58,926 bases of DNA from Egerieenecus sp048201975 (GCA_048201975.1 DBFBGQ010000121.1:1-58926), one strand, 5' to 3'; shown: positions 17,481-26,541, counted from the stretch's first letter. Program-made: numbers and translations. The notes: generated by a model not told the origin, from the sequence alone.

Positions 17481-17518
17481 ACTCCAAATGGGGTGCAAAT
17501 AGAGCAAAATTAATTCAG

Positions 17519-17548
17519 GGCGGCAGCCGGGTGAATCCGGCTGCTGCC
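17519..17548 (+). terminator. GC-rich hairpin near the insertion-sequence/amylase junction
   Basis: A 12-bp stem with one G-T pair, GGCGGCAGCCGG (17519-17530) with CCGGCTGCTGCC (17537-17548), is followed by TTGTTT. It is probably part of the second insertion sequence. It may stop transcription entering the amylase remnant. Confidence 0.5.
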
Positions 17549-17578
17549 TTGTTTACATCATAACGCCGGTGGGAGCGG

Positions 17579-18574
17579 ATGTCAAGGGCGGCGAAGCCGT
17601 TCTTTCAGGATGTGTTGGCCCGCGGCAGACAGTCGGCATACTACCGTTGGTTCTATGCCCTTCCTGAACACCCCCGGTTTCCCGCGGAAGGAGAAATGCC
17701 GGAATATGCCTGCTTCTCCTATGTGGCGCACATGCCCAAGACGGACCTGTCCTGTCCGGAGGCGTGCGCCTACTTTTGCCAGGTGGGCTGCTACTGGATT
17801 CAGGCCTTCGATATAGACGGCTGGCGGCTGGACGTGGCCAATGAGATCAACGACGGCTTTCTGCGCGCCTTCCGCGCCGCGGTCAAGGCTGCTAAGCCAG
17901 ATGCGCTCATCATCGGAGAGGTATGGGAGGATGGGTCGCACTTTTTGCAGGGCGACATGCTGGATTCCTGCATGAATTACGACTTCCGGCGGCTTGCCCT
18001 GCAATTCTTTGCCTGGCGTGCCATTGATGCGGGCGGGTTGGCCGTGGGGCTGCATTGGCTGCTCACCCGCTACAAGGATCCCGCCATGCTTGCCCAGCTC
18101 AATTTGCTGGACAGCCACGATGTGAGCCGCTTTCTGACTGAATGCAGCGGAGATCAGGCGCGCATGCGGCAGGCCGTAGTATTTCAAATGACGTTTCCAG
18201 GCATGCCCTGTGTATTTTACGGCGACGAGCTGGGTCTAACCGGCGCGACCGAGCCGGAATACCGCCAAGCCATGCCGTGGGGCAAGGATCATCGGCTTCG
18301 GGCCCTGTACCGGGAGCTGATTGCCCTGCGCCGCGCGCATCCGGCGCTCCGGCGTGGCCGCTTTCAAGTGGAGTACGCGCAGAACGAGACGCTGATCTAT
18401 GTCCTGGAGGATGCATCGGAACGCATTGCCGTGCTGTTCAATCGCTGGGGAGCGGCAGTGGACGTACAAAACTGGATGAGTCCGCCGGAAACGGAAATTC
18501 TGATCCAATGCGGCGTTACGTCCGGTCAGCTTGCGGCCGGAGGATACCTGATCAGCCGCGTGCCCGCAAAGTGA
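17579..18574 (+). pseudogene. GH13 neopullulanase/cyclomaltodextrinase, 5'-truncated
   Basis: This family hydrolyses alpha-1,4 and some alpha-1,6 links in malto-oligosaccharides. The 331 remaining codons carry all three catalytic residues: nucleophile D85 in DGWRLDVANE, acid/base E114 in IIGEVWED and D181 in LLDSHDVSRF. A short C-terminal beta domain follows. Family members are about 550-600 residues; the N-terminal domain and first barrel strands, including the HTG region, are missing. The in-frame stop just upstream of ATG 17579 comes from insertion-sequence DNA. A fold lacking half its barrel is unlikely to work. The stop is followed after 10 nt by the LacI gene, so the two were one operon. 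Confidence 0.85.
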
Positions 18575-18584
18575 GGTGCATTCT

Positions 18585-19580
18585 GTGGCGGTTACCATTT
18601 ACGATTTGGCACGGGAGGCAGGCGTTTCCATCGCCACCGTTTCCAAGGCGCTGAACGACAGCTATACCATTTCAGAAAAGACCAAGCAGCACATCATGGA
18701 AACCGCTCGCCGGCTGCAATATAAGCCCAATGCCCGCGCCCGCAGCTTCGCCCGACAAAAAAGCGGCACCGTGATCTTTGCTACCGAATTGTACCAGAAC
18801 ATCGCCTTTGAAAACCCGCATATGTTCGCCATTCTCACCGGCGTTACCCGCTCGCTGGAACAGAAGGGGTATTCGGTGCTGCTGCGGCACATGGAAAAAG
18901 GGGATGCAACCGCCTACGTGCGCGAGTTGATGCAGGAGCGGTTAGCCGACGGCGTCATCCTGCATGCGACGCTGCTCACACGTGATTTGGCCGCCTTTTT
19001 GAGCCATGCCGAAGCGCCCTATCTGGTGATCGGCCGTCCTAACTTTCCTTGCAACATCTGCTGGATGGACGCCAACCATGAACTGGCTGGGGACGTGGCC
19101 ATCTCCTACCTGCTGGATCGAGGCTACCGGCGTATTCTGTACCTGGGCGGCGGCCCGGAAGACGCCATTTCCCAAAGTCGCCTGAAGGGCATGGAAACCA
19201 TTCTCCGGGAGGAGGAACTCTCCATGGAGACGCTCTTTGGCGATACCCCCTTTACCGAGGACGCGGAGGAGCTCAAGCGCAGACTGTCCGGCACAACCCG
19301 TCCGGAGGTGGCGCTGTGCGCCAACAACCGCATCGCCCTGGAATGCCTGCAATGCGTCATGCAGCTGGGGCTGCGTATCCCGCAGGACCTCGCGCTGATG
19401 ACCTTTGACCGTTATCCCTTTTCCCAGCTGCTCATTCCGCACCTCACCGCCGTGGAAGTGGACATGTTCGACATGGGCTGGGAGGCTGCGCGCTTCCTGA
19501 TGCAGAAAATCAAAAAGCCCGGCTTGCAGGCGCAGACCTTCTGCACCACACCCCGGCTGGTGGAAGGGGAATCCACCTAA
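18585..19580 (+). CDS. LacI-family transcriptional regulator
   Basis: The 331-residue protein begins (V)AVTIYDLAREAGVSIATVSKALN, the LacI headpiece with its helix-turn-helix and hinge (about 1-60). A sugar-binding periplasmic-type domain follows. I chose GTG 18585, with GAGGTG (18573-18578) 6 nt upstream and overlapping the amylase stop. It is adjacent to a starch-type GH13 gene, so a malto-oligosaccharide regulator is plausible, though the amylase is now broken. A candidate operator lies at the next promoter (20019-20035). It ends at a hairpin terminator. Confidence 0.9.
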   Translation: MAVTIYDLAREAGVSIATVSKALNDSYTISEKTKQHIMETARRLQYKPNARARSFARQKSGTVIFATELYQNIAFENPHMFAILTGVTRSLEQKGYSVLLRHMEKGDATAYVRELMQERLADGVILHATLLTRDLAAFLSHAEAPYLVIGRPNFPCNICWMDANHELAGDVAISYLLDRGYRRILYLGGGPEDAISQSRLKGMETILREEELSMETLFGDTPFTEDAEELKRRLSGTTRPEVALCANNRIALECLQCVMQLGLRIPQDLALMTFDRYPFSQLLIPHLTAVEVDMFDMGWEAARFLMQKIKKPGLQAQTFCTTPRLVEGEST

Positions 19581-19619
19581 TGAATTTATCAAGACGATTC
19601 TATCCCTCAGCAGTAGCTT

Positions 19620-19677
19620 GCGCCAGTAAACCGACAATGCAGCATGCTTGCATTTGACGTTTGCTGGCGCGGTTTTT
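19620..19677 (+). terminator. Long-stem intrinsic terminator
   Basis: GCGCCAGTAAAC (19620-19631) pairs with GTTTGCTGGCGC (19659-19670) with one G-T pair. An inner AATGCA/TGCATT stem lies inside, and GGTTTTT follows. Confidence 0.8.
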
Positions 19678-19976
19678 GCGCAACAAACAATCGAGTTCAG
19701 CCACCTTGATCTATCAATCCAAATGATCACGATCCTTCAAAAAGAAGATAAATATGGTTCAGCCCGAATCGCATTCACCCAACCACAAGCAGCGAACAGT
19801 TTGCGAGAATAAGTGTAATAACTCAGTCAGGGCACCGTTCGGCTGATCTTTCGCATTGTAACTGAGGTAATGGGAAACGCCAACGTTTTGGACGCGCTAG
19901 GGTTTCCTAAGCAATTGTAGCAAGCTGAGTATAATGGGGCCGGTTAGAGCAATCACAAAAAACATTTTTGCTGCTA
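19678..19976. other. Intergenic stretch with no recognised feature
   Basis: No gene, RNA or mobile element was recognised. CGGTTAGA occurs at 19941-19948 and again at 20019-20026 next to the kinase promoter, which could be a spaced operator pair. Confidence 0.4.
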
Positions 19977-20035
19977 TTGCTAAAGAAAACAAAACGGTGT
20001 TATGATGTACTCTGAAATCGGTTAGAAAAACGGTT
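19977..20035 (+). promoter_or_regulatory. Promoter of the ribokinase-like gene with a candidate LacI-type operator
   Basis: TTGCTA (19977-19982), an 18-bp spacer and TATGAT (20001-20006). Downstream of the expected start, AAAAACGGTTTA (20026-20037) has the A/T-rich arms and central CG of many LacI-family half-symmetric sites. AAAACGGT also occurs inside the promoter spacer (19991-19998). The upstream LacI gene could act here. Confidence 0.45.
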
Positions 20036-20149
20036 TACTGCCTGGGCACTGTATGCCTGGCACGCAAAGTCGCACGGAAATATGAAAAATACCGATTTTA
20101 TTGCTGCTTGGAAGGGCAATCAAATCCACAAAATCGGAGGTGTATGCAG

Positions 20150-21040
20150 ATGAAGATACTCGTTTTCGGATCCTTAAACATTGATCATGTGTACCGCATG
20201 CCACACCTTGTACGGGCAGGGGAGACCATTGCCTCCATCAGTTATCAGAAAAATGCAGGCGGAAAGGGACTGAACCAGGCCATTGCACTGGCCAAAGCCG
20301 GTCAGGCGGTTCGCTTTGCCGGAGCGATAGGCAAAGACGGCCTGTTCCTGCGAGAGTACCTGGAAGACTGCGGCGTGGACATATCCTTGCTTCAGGTGTT
20401 GGATGAACCCACCGGGCACGCCATGATCCAACTGGATTCCGACGGCCAGAACGCCATTGTCCTTTACGGTGGTGCTAATCAGAAGATCACTGCGGAGATG
20501 ATCCGTGAGGTGCTGGAGGGCTTTGACCCCGGAGATTTTCTGCTGTTGCAAAATGAAATCAATCTGTTGCCGGAAATTGTGCGCCAGGCAAAAGCAAAGG
20601 GCATGCAGATTGTCTTGAATCCTTCACCCATGAGCGACACGCTGCGTTTGCTACTGCCACAGGTGGACTGGCTGATTCTCAACGAGGTGGAGGGGGAGGA
20701 TCTCACCGGTTGCGCGGACCCTGAAACGATGGTGCGCGCGTTGCTGGCAATGCAACCGGCCTGCCGTATCGTATTGACGCTAGGTGCCCAAGGGGCAATG
20801 TATGCAGACCACGGAAAGCGCTGTATTCAGCCAGCCTTCCATGTGGAAACGGTGGACACCACTGCAGCAGGTGACACCTTTACCGGTTTTTTCCTCAGCG
20901 GTATGCTGGAGGGGCAGTCCGTGGAAGATGCCTTGCTGCTGGCTGCTAAAGCAGCGGCAATTGCTGTTAGCCGTTCTGGGGCAAGCAAGTCCATTCCTTC
21001 CCTGCAGGAGGTTACCACTGTAAAAATCGGCGCCGAATGA
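20150..21040 (+). CDS. rbsK: PfkB-family sugar kinase, ribokinase-like
   Basis: The enzyme would phosphorylate ribose or a related sugar with ATP in the cytoplasm. The 296-residue protein has the N-terminal signature NAGGKGLNQAIALAKAG (about 35-51), the NPSPMS stretch characteristic of ribokinases, and the C-terminal signature VDTTAAGDTFTGFFLSG with catalytic D242. The anion-hole motif is AAGD rather than GAGD. I chose ATG 20150 with CGGAGG 9 nt upstream; ATG 20144 is only 3 nt from it. No ribose transporter or deoxyribose genes lie nearby, so the substrate is inferred only from family resemblance. Confidence 0.8.
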   Translation: MKILVFGSLNIDHVYRMPHLVRAGETIASISYQKNAGGKGLNQAIALAKAGQAVRFAGAIGKDGLFLREYLEDCGVDISLLQVLDEPTGHAMIQLDSDGQNAIVLYGGANQKITAEMIREVLEGFDPGDFLLLQNEINLLPEIVRQAKAKGMQIVLNPSPMSDTLRLLLPQVDWLILNEVEGEDLTGCADPETMVRALLAMQPACRIVLTLGAQGAMYADHGKRCIQPAFHVETVDTTAAGDTFTGFFLSGMLEGQSVEDALLLAAKAAAIAVSRSGASKSIPSLQEVTTVKIGAE

Positions 21041-21252
21041 TATAGACCATGAAGGTCTGGCTTCAAAACATGAATGCCAACGGAGCTTTTTTCTGCGCAT
21101 ACGCCATATGGACGCGGCGCCGCCCACAAGCTATACAGTCCAAGCTTTCCGCCATCATCCGACCAGGTTAGGGAAATAAGGACGTTTTTCCTATGTTTTT
21201 TCGAACAACCCAGCCTTTTCGGAGATTCTGGAGACAAATTTCCACCGAGGTC

Positions 21253-21281
21253 TTGCCTTTTCTCCGGCGATGTGGTATGAT
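21253..21281 (+). promoter_or_regulatory. Promoter of secG
   Basis: TTGCCT (21253-21258), a 17-bp spacer and TATGAT (21276-21281), with TGG just before the -10 (extended -10). Confidence 0.65.
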
Positions 21282-21312
21282 GACAACGCTGATTTCGAGG
21301 AGGTTGCACGCA

Positions 21313-21558
21313 ATGGATGTACTGTACGTTATTTTTTCCGTGGTGATCGTCATTGCCGCGCTGATCATGATCGTGACGGTGCTGCTTCAGCAGGGCAATG
21401 TTCGCGGCCTGGGCGCCATTACCGGCCAGTTGGATAGCTACTTCAGCAAGAACAAGGCCAAGACGGTCGAAGCCAAGCTGGCGTTGATCACCAAGATCAG
21501 CGCGGCGGTGTTTGTGGTGCTGTCGTTGGCGCTGCTGATTGTGGATAAGTTCGCCTGA
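21313..21558 (+). CDS. secG: Preprotein translocase subunit SecG
   Basis: This is an accessory subunit of the SecYEG channel that assists protein export through the membrane. The 81-residue protein has two hydrophobic helices (about 4-24 and 58-77). Between them is the SecG signature LIMIVTVLLQQGNVRGLGAI, with the Q-G-x3-G-L loop. AGGAGG lies 9 nt before the ATG. It stands alone between a promoter and a strong terminator. In many Firmicutes secG precedes rnr and smpB, which are not found here. Confidence 0.92.
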   Translation: MDVLYVIFSVVIVIAALIMIVTVLLQQGNVRGLGAITGQLDSYFSKNKAKTVEAKLALITKISAAVFVVLSLALLIVDKFA

Positions 21559-21581
21559 GCATACACGCTTGCAAGCAACGC

Positions 21582-21613
21582 GGAGAGCCTTTTGCAAGGG
21601 CTCTCCTTTTTTT
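21582..21613 (+). terminator. Intrinsic terminator of secG
   Basis: GGAGAGCC (21582-21589) pairs with GGCTCTCC (21599-21606), followed by seven T. Confidence 0.88.
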
Positions 21614-21683
21614 GTATCACCCCGTGCAGAAAGAAAACCCCTTTCTCGACAGCTTCTCCCACTGGCGCGAAGCGCCTTTTTAT

Positions 21684-21691
21684 GGTATACT
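21684..21691 (+). promoter_or_regulatory. Extended -10 promoter for yerC-pcrA-ligA
   Basis: GGTATACT preceded by T makes a TG-N-TATACT element (-10 hexamer 21686-21691). No good -35 is seen, which extended -10 promoters do not need. Confidence 0.45.
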
Positions 21692-21791
21692 ATTTCCAGT
21701 TGCCGTTTGATTGCGGTGGAACGTGTTGACCATGCCTCGGCAAATAGACGAAGCTTTTTTTCATGAATGGGCGAAGGAGGATACCGCGCCG

Positions 21792-22115
21792 ATGTTTACA
21801 CCCAGGGTGAAGAATCCGCAAACGGATCTGTTAATGAAGGCCGTGCTATCCTTGGAGGATGAAGAAGCGGCTTATCGCTTTTTTGAGGATGTGTGCACCG
21901 TGGCGGAGTTCAAGAGCATGGCCCAGCGGCTGGAAGTGGCCGTATTGCTTCGCCAGGGCATAACGTATCAGGAAATTGTCAAACGCACGGGCGCATCCTC
22001 CACCACCATCAGCCGGGTGAACCGCGCGTTATTGTATGGGGCAGAGGGGTATCATCACGTGTTGAACCGGTTGGAGCAGGAAGATGCGGCGCTCCTGGCC
22101 CCAGCGGAGCAATAA
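21792..22115 (+). CDS. TrpR-like YerC/YecD family DNA-binding protein
   Basis: This is a small helix-turn-helix protein of the TrpR superfamily; its cellular target is not firmly known. From ATG 21792 it has 107 residues, matching the family length of about 100. The core reads AAYRFFEDVCTVAEFKSMAQRLEVAVLLRQGITYQEIVKRTGASSTTISRVNRAL. AAGGAGG (21774-21780) is 11 nt upstream. An upstream in-frame TTG at 21711 would add 27 residues with no family counterpart. Downstream, 115 bp separate it from pcrA, without a T-run terminator; yerC next to pcrA and ligA is a common Firmicutes order. Confidence 0.85.
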   Translation: MFTPRVKNPQTDLLMKAVLSLEDEEAAYRFFEDVCTVAEFKSMAQRLEVAVLLRQGITYQEIVKRTGASSTTISRVNRALLYGAEGYHHVLNRLEQEDAALLAPAEQ

Positions 22116-22170
22116 AGCTTTTTTGTGGTATTCCTTTTGATGCAGGCGCGGAGACGCGCTTGTTTCTTAT

Positions 22171-22195
22171 CGTTCTTCCGCAATTGGGAAGAACG
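22171..22195. repeat. 9-bp inverted repeat between yerC and pcrA
   Basis: CGTTCTTCC and GGAAGAACG with a 7-nt spacer. No T-run follows, so it is not an ordinary terminator. It may affect messenger stability or translation of pcrA, whose ATG is 36 nt further on. Confidence 0.4.
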
Positions 22196-22230
22196 CATGA
22201 ACGCGACGCGGAGATAAGGAGTAACAAACC

Positions 22231-24516
22231 ATGGATTTGAGCATGTTGAACCCGGAACAGCGCTTGGCTGCGGAAACCATGGAGGGGCCCGTGCTAATTC
22301 TGGCCGGGGCGGGAAGCGGAAAAACCCGCGCGCTGACCTACCGGGTGGCGAATTTAATGGATCACGGCGTTCCGGCATGGTCCATCCTTGCGCTGACATT
22401 TACCAACAAAGCGGCCCGGGAAATGAAGGAACGGATTACCCAGCTGGTGGGGGAAAAGGCCGAGAGCGCCTGGATCTCCACCTTCCATTCCACCTGTGCG
22501 CGCATCCTTCGCCGGGATATTGAAAAGCTGGGCTATACTCGCTCGTTCACCATTTATGACGACGACGATCAGAGCACGGTGATCAAGGAAATCCTCAAGC
22601 GGATGAATATTGACGAGAAATTTCTGCCTCCACGGGAGATCAAGGCAAAAATTTCCGATGCAAAAAACAAGCTCATGGGTCCTGACGAATGGTTTGCAAA
22701 AACTGAGCGGGATTTCCGCAGCCAGAATCTGCACGACGTATTTGTCGCCTATGAGCAACGGCTGAAAGCTGCCAACGCCCTGGACTTTGACGATCTGCTG
22801 CTGAAGACCCTGGAGCTTCTGGCCGATCATCCCCCTGTGCTGGAAAGCTACCGGGACCGCTTCCGCTATGTGATGGTGGACGAATACCAGGACACCAACT
22901 ACGCCCAATACATGCTGGTCAAGCTGCTTACGGACAAGAGCCGCAACCTGTGCGTGGTAGGAGACGACGACCAGTCCATCTATGGTTGGCGCGGCGCGGA
23001 TATCCGCAACATTCTGGATTTTGAAAAGGATTATCCCGACGCCACCGTCATCAAGCTGGAACAGAATTATCGCTCCACGGCCAACATTCTGGACGCGGCA
23101 AACCAGGTGATCGCCCATAATGAAGGCCGGAAAGAAAAGGCGCTATGGACTGAGGCGGGGGAGGGCGAAACCATCAAGCTCTACTGCGCCGGGGACGAGC
23201 GGGAAGAGGCGGCCTGGGTTGCTGACCGCATCAAGAAGATGAACCGGCAGGGGGAAAGCTATGGCCGCATGGCCGTGCTGTACCGGGCCAACGCCCAAAG
23301 CCGCGTGCTGGAGGAAATGCTCATGCGCGCCGGCATCCCTTACAAGGTGTTCGGCGGCCTGCGCTTCTATGACCGGAAGGAAGTCCGGGATGTGATCGCC
23401 TATCTGCGGGTGATTGCCAATCCCACAGACGATGTATCCCTGCGGCGCATTATCAACGTGCCCAAGCGCGCCATTGGCGACGCCACCATCGCGGAGCTGG
23501 CCCGCCATGCCCAGGAGCAGGAGATGCCGCTGTTCAGCGCGCTGACCGATATGCCGGCCAGCCTGTCTTCCCGTCCGCGGAAATGCGTGGGAGACTTTTT
23601 CGTGATGATGACCACGCTCATGGCCATGAAGGACAGCATGCCCTTGAGCGCTTTTGTCCAGCAGATGGTGGATCAAACCGGGTTGATGGAGCAGTACCAG
23701 AAGGAGGACTCCGACGAGGCGCGAAGCCGCATCGAGAATATCCAGGAATTCATGGGCGCCGTGGAGGAATTCGACCGGCAAACAGAAAACGCCACCCTGG
23801 AGGATTACCTGGAAAACGTTGCCCTGGTCACCGAGCTGGACCAGGCCGAGGAAGAAAAGCAGTACGTCACCCTGATGACCCTGCACAGCGCCAAGGGTCT
23901 GGAATTCCCCAATGTGTTCATGACCGGCATGGAGGAGGGGATCTTCCCATCGGGCCGCAGCCTGATGGAGGAGAGCCGCATGGAGGAGGAGCGGCGGCTG
24001 TGCTACGTGGGCATTACGCGCGCAAAGGAGCGGCTGTTCCTTTCCCGCGCCAGCCAGCGCATGCTCTACAATCAGGTAAACCACAATCCTCCCAGCCGAT
24101 TCCTCAGCGAAATCCCCAGCCGATTGATGGAGGACGAATGGGAAGCCAAGCGCAAGCAAACCTTCCATGGAGAGCCCGTGCCTCAGCCCCGGAGCTACAC
24201 CAGCGGCTACGGCCTGAAATCCGCGCCCACGGTCAGCCAGCTGGGTCAGCCGAGGCTGACCCTGGGGGGCAATATGCTGGAGATTCCCGGCGTGCAGAAG
24301 GGCTTCACTCCGTCCAAAGCGCGCCAGAGCGCATCGGCGCTGCAAAATATTTTCAAGCCCGGGGATCGGGTGATGCACCGCAAGTTTGGAGAAGGTAATG
24401 TGGTGGAGCTGAAGGGGAGCGGCGCAGACACGCGCATCTCCATTGAGTTTACCGCCTATGGGGTCAAGGAATTCTCTCTGTCCATCGCTCCCATTGTGAA
24501 GATTGAGGAGGAATGA
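22231..24516 (+). CDS. pcrA: ATP-dependent 3'-5' DNA helicase PcrA (UvrD/Rep family)
   Basis: This superfamily 1A helicase unwinds DNA in repair, plasmid replication and removal of blocked RNA polymerase. The 761 residues contain the Q-motif LNPEQRLA, Walker A AGAGSGKT (25-32), motif II VDEYQDTNYAQ, motif III GDDDQSIYGWRGAD, motif V TLHSAKGLEF and motif VI VGITRAKERLFLS. The C-terminus ends in the Tudor-like segment GDRVMHRKFGEGNVVELKG, which contacts RNA polymerase in Bacillus PcrA. AAGGAG lies upstream of the ATG. Its last codons hold the ribosome site of ligA. Confidence 0.97.
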   Translation: MDLSMLNPEQRLAAETMEGPVLILAGAGSGKTRALTYRVANLMDHGVPAWSILALTFTNKAAREMKERITQLVGEKAESAWISTFHSTCARILRRDIEKLGYTRSFTIYDDDDQSTVIKEILKRMNIDEKFLPPREIKAKISDAKNKLMGPDEWFAKTERDFRSQNLHDVFVAYEQRLKAANALDFDDLLLKTLELLADHPPVLESYRDRFRYVMVDEYQDTNYAQYMLVKLLTDKSRNLCVVGDDDQSIYGWRGADIRNILDFEKDYPDATVIKLEQNYRSTANILDAANQVIAHNEGRKEKALWTEAGEGETIKLYCAGDEREEAAWVADRIKKMNRQGESYGRMAVLYRANAQSRVLEEMLMRAGIPYKVFGGLRFYDRKEVRDVIAYLRVIANPTDDVSLRRIINVPKRAIGDATIAELARHAQEQEMPLFSALTDMPASLSSRPRKCVGDFFVMMTTLMAMKDSMPLSAFVQQMVDQTGLMEQYQKEDSDEARSRIENIQEFMGAVEEFDRQTENATLEDYLENVALVTELDQAEEEKQYVTLMTLHSAKGLEFPNVFMTGMEEGIFPSGRSLMEESRMEEERRLCYVGITRAKERLFLSRASQRMLYNQVNHNPPSRFLSEIPSRLMEDEWEAKRKQTFHGEPVPQPRSYTSGYGLKSAPTVSQLGQPRLTLGGNMLEIPGVQKGFTPSKARQSASALQNIFKPGDRVMHRKFGEGNVVELKGSGADTRISIEFTAYGVKEFSLSIAPIVKIEEE

Positions 24517-24518
24517 CC

Positions 24519-26483
24519 GTGGACCAAATGGAGCGCATGCAAGCTCTGGTCAAGCGGCTGAACGAAACCGCACATGCGTATTATGTGCTAGGCGAGCCCG
24601 TTATTTCCGATATGCAATGGGACGCGATGTACGACGAGCTTGTGGCGCTGGAAAAGGCCACCGGCGTTGTGCTCCAGGATTCGCCCACCCACCGGGTAGG
24701 CGGCGAGCCCCTAAAGGCCTTCGCCCAGCACCGCCATATCACCAGGCTGTGGAGCATGGACAAGGTGCAGTCCATGGACGCCTTGGCGGACTGGATCCGT
24801 CGGACGGAAAAGCTGGCCGGCCGCGGCGACCTGCCCTATTATGTAGAATACAAGTTTGACGGCCTCACCCTGAACCTGACCTATGAAGGTGGAAAACTGG
24901 TGCAGGCCGCAACCCGCGGGAATGGGGAAGTGGGCGAGGCGATTCTTCCCCAGGCCAGAACTGTGCGCGCCGTGCCGCTCTCCATTCCGTATCAAGGGCT
25001 GCTGGAGGTGCAGGGCGAATGCATCATGCGCCTGAGCGTCCTGGAGGAGTACAACAAAACGGCCAAGGAGCCGCTGAAAAACGCGCGCAACGCAGCGGCC
25101 GGCGCCCTGCGCAACCTGGATCCCGCCGTAACCGCCGCGCGCCGGCTGGACGCCTTCTTCTATCAGGTGGGCACCATTGAGCATCCGCCCTACGACACGC
25201 AGCCGGGAATGCTGCAGTTTCTGCGGGAAAACGGTTTCCCTGTCAGCCCTTACCTGGGGGAGCCGAAAAATGGCGACGAACTGATCGCCTGCATCCGGCA
25301 AATTGAAAAAATACGCGACACGCTGGATTTCCTCATCGACGGCGTAGTGGTAAAGGTGGGGGATTTTGCCCTGCGGGAGCGCATGGGCTTCACGGAAAAA
25401 TTCCCCCGCTGGGCCGTGGCCTATAAGTTTGAGGCGGAGGAAAGCGTGACCACCCTCAAGCGGGTGACCTGGGAACTGGGCCGCACCGGCAAACTGACCC
25501 CGCTGGCCCACCTGGAACCGGTGGATTTTTACGGCGTTACCGTGCGCAAAGCAACGCTGAACAACTGGGGGGACATTCAGCGCAAGCGCGTTGCTCTGGG
25601 CGCTCCTGTATGGATCCGCCGCAGCAACGACGTGATCCCGGAAATCACCGGCCGCGTGGGCGAGCCCGGACCGGATGAAAAACCCATTGAAAAGCCCGAG
25701 CATTGCCCTGCTTGCGGTGCAGCGCTGGTTGAGCGAGGGGCTCACCTTTTCTGCATGAACCGTGTGAGCTGCCGCCCGCAGGCGGTGGCGCGGCTGAGTC
25801 ACTTTGCCAGCCGCAACGCCATGGACATCGAAGGCTTCTCGGAAAAAACGGCCGGGCAAGTATATGATCAAATGAACGTCCGGGATCCCGCCGATTTATA
25901 CGCCTTGACCCTGGAGCAGGCGCTAACCCTGGAGGGATTCAAAGAAAAAAAGGCGGGAAATCTGCTGGCGGCGCTGGAGCGAAGCAAAAGCTGTACCCTG
26001 GACGCGTTTCTGTTTGCCCTGGGCATTCCCAATGTGGGGCGCAAGACCGCGCGGGATCTGGCGCAGGCATACGGCAGCCTGGCACAAGTGGAGCAGGCCA
26101 CCGAAACCTCCCTGCTCGCCATTCCCGACGTGGGTGAAATTGTAGCCCAGAGCGTCACGGAGTTTTTCTCCTTTCCCGAGAACCAGGCCATGATCGACCG
26201 GCTGTTGGCTGCGGGCGTTCAGCCCAGAGAGGCCCAGCGCGTTGCGGAAGGTCCCCTCACCGGCATGACGGTGGTGGTTACCGGTACCCTTCCCACGCTT
26301 TCCCGGGACGAGGCAGAGGAACTCATCCGGCAAAACGGTGGGAAGGCGGCCTCCTCGGTGAGCAAAAAGACCAGCTTTGTGCTGGCGGGGGAGGCGGCCG
26401 GCAGCAAGCTGGCCAAGGCCCAGGCATTGGGCATCCCTGTGCTGGATGAAACGGCTTTCCGTGAGAAGATTCACCTGACTTGA
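24519..26483 (+). CDS. ligA: NAD-dependent DNA ligase LigA
   Basis: The enzyme seals nicks in replication and repair using NAD. The 654 residues run: Ia domain (YYVLGEPVISDMQWD), adenylation domain with catalytic K112 in YKFDG, OB fold, zinc finger with cysteines in CPAC and FCMNRVSC, four helix-hairpin-helix motifs (for example ALGIPNVGRKTARDLA) and a C-terminal BRCT domain (TGMTVVVTGTLPTLSRDEAE). The active-site motif is KFDG rather than the usual KIDG. I chose GTG 24519, with AGGAGG (24506-24511) 7 nt upstream; ATG 24513 is 1 nt from that site. It starts 2 nt after the pcrA stop. Confidence 0.96.
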   Translation: MDQMERMQALVKRLNETAHAYYVLGEPVISDMQWDAMYDELVALEKATGVVLQDSPTHRVGGEPLKAFAQHRHITRLWSMDKVQSMDALADWIRRTEKLAGRGDLPYYVEYKFDGLTLNLTYEGGKLVQAATRGNGEVGEAILPQARTVRAVPLSIPYQGLLEVQGECIMRLSVLEEYNKTAKEPLKNARNAAAGALRNLDPAVTAARRLDAFFYQVGTIEHPPYDTQPGMLQFLRENGFPVSPYLGEPKNGDELIACIRQIEKIRDTLDFLIDGVVVKVGDFALRERMGFTEKFPRWAVAYKFEAEESVTTLKRVTWELGRTGKLTPLAHLEPVDFYGVTVRKATLNNWGDIQRKRVALGAPVWIRRSNDVIPEITGRVGEPGPDEKPIEKPEHCPACGAALVERGAHLFCMNRVSCRPQAVARLSHFASRNAMDIEGFSEKTAGQVYDQMNVRDPADLYALTLEQALTLEGFKEKKAGNLLAALERSKSCTLDAFLFALGIPNVGRKTARDLAQAYGSLAQVEQATETSLLAIPDVGEIVAQSVTEFFSFPENQAMIDRLLAAGVQPREAQRVAEGPLTGMTVVVTGTLPTLSRDEAEELIRQNGGKAASSVSKKTSFVLAGEAAGSKLAKAQALGIPVLDETAFREKIHLT

Positions 26484-26488
26484 TCCCT

Positions 26489-26533
26489 AAAAAAGTGGGC
26501 AGCATCCGATGCATGGACGCTGCCCACTTTTTT
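26489..26533. terminator. Bidirectional terminator between ligA and the HdeD-like gene
   Basis: A 15-bp perfect inverted repeat with AAAAAA on one side and TTTTTT on the other surrounds GTGGGCAGC/GCTGCCCAC. It serves both convergent genes. Confidence 0.92.
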
Positions 26534-26541
26534 GTTATGGA

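Larger units (their letters stand above)
16956..17565 (+). mobile_element. Two nested, partial IS256-family (mutator) insertion sequences
   Basis: The first left end (CCCCAATTTTGTGTAAAC, from 16956) is followed by a transposase gene that stops at about codon 147. A second, diverged left end (TCCCAAATTCTGTGTAAAC, from 17464) follows in the same orientation. No complete transposase and no matching right end is present. Sequence after about 17565 belongs to a GH13 gene missing its 5' part. The block therefore results from two insertions plus a deletion that removed the far ends and the start of the amylase gene. Confidence 0.7.

Noticed and set aside
19906..19917. CCTAAGCAATTG also found inverted at 58880-58891
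   Set aside because: A 12-bp match is expected by chance many times in a window of this size; the flanking bases differ.
22171..22195. Dyad before pcrA considered as an SOS box
   Set aside because: The sequence does not fit CGAAC-N4-GTTCG, and the arms are 9 bp with a 7-nt spacer.
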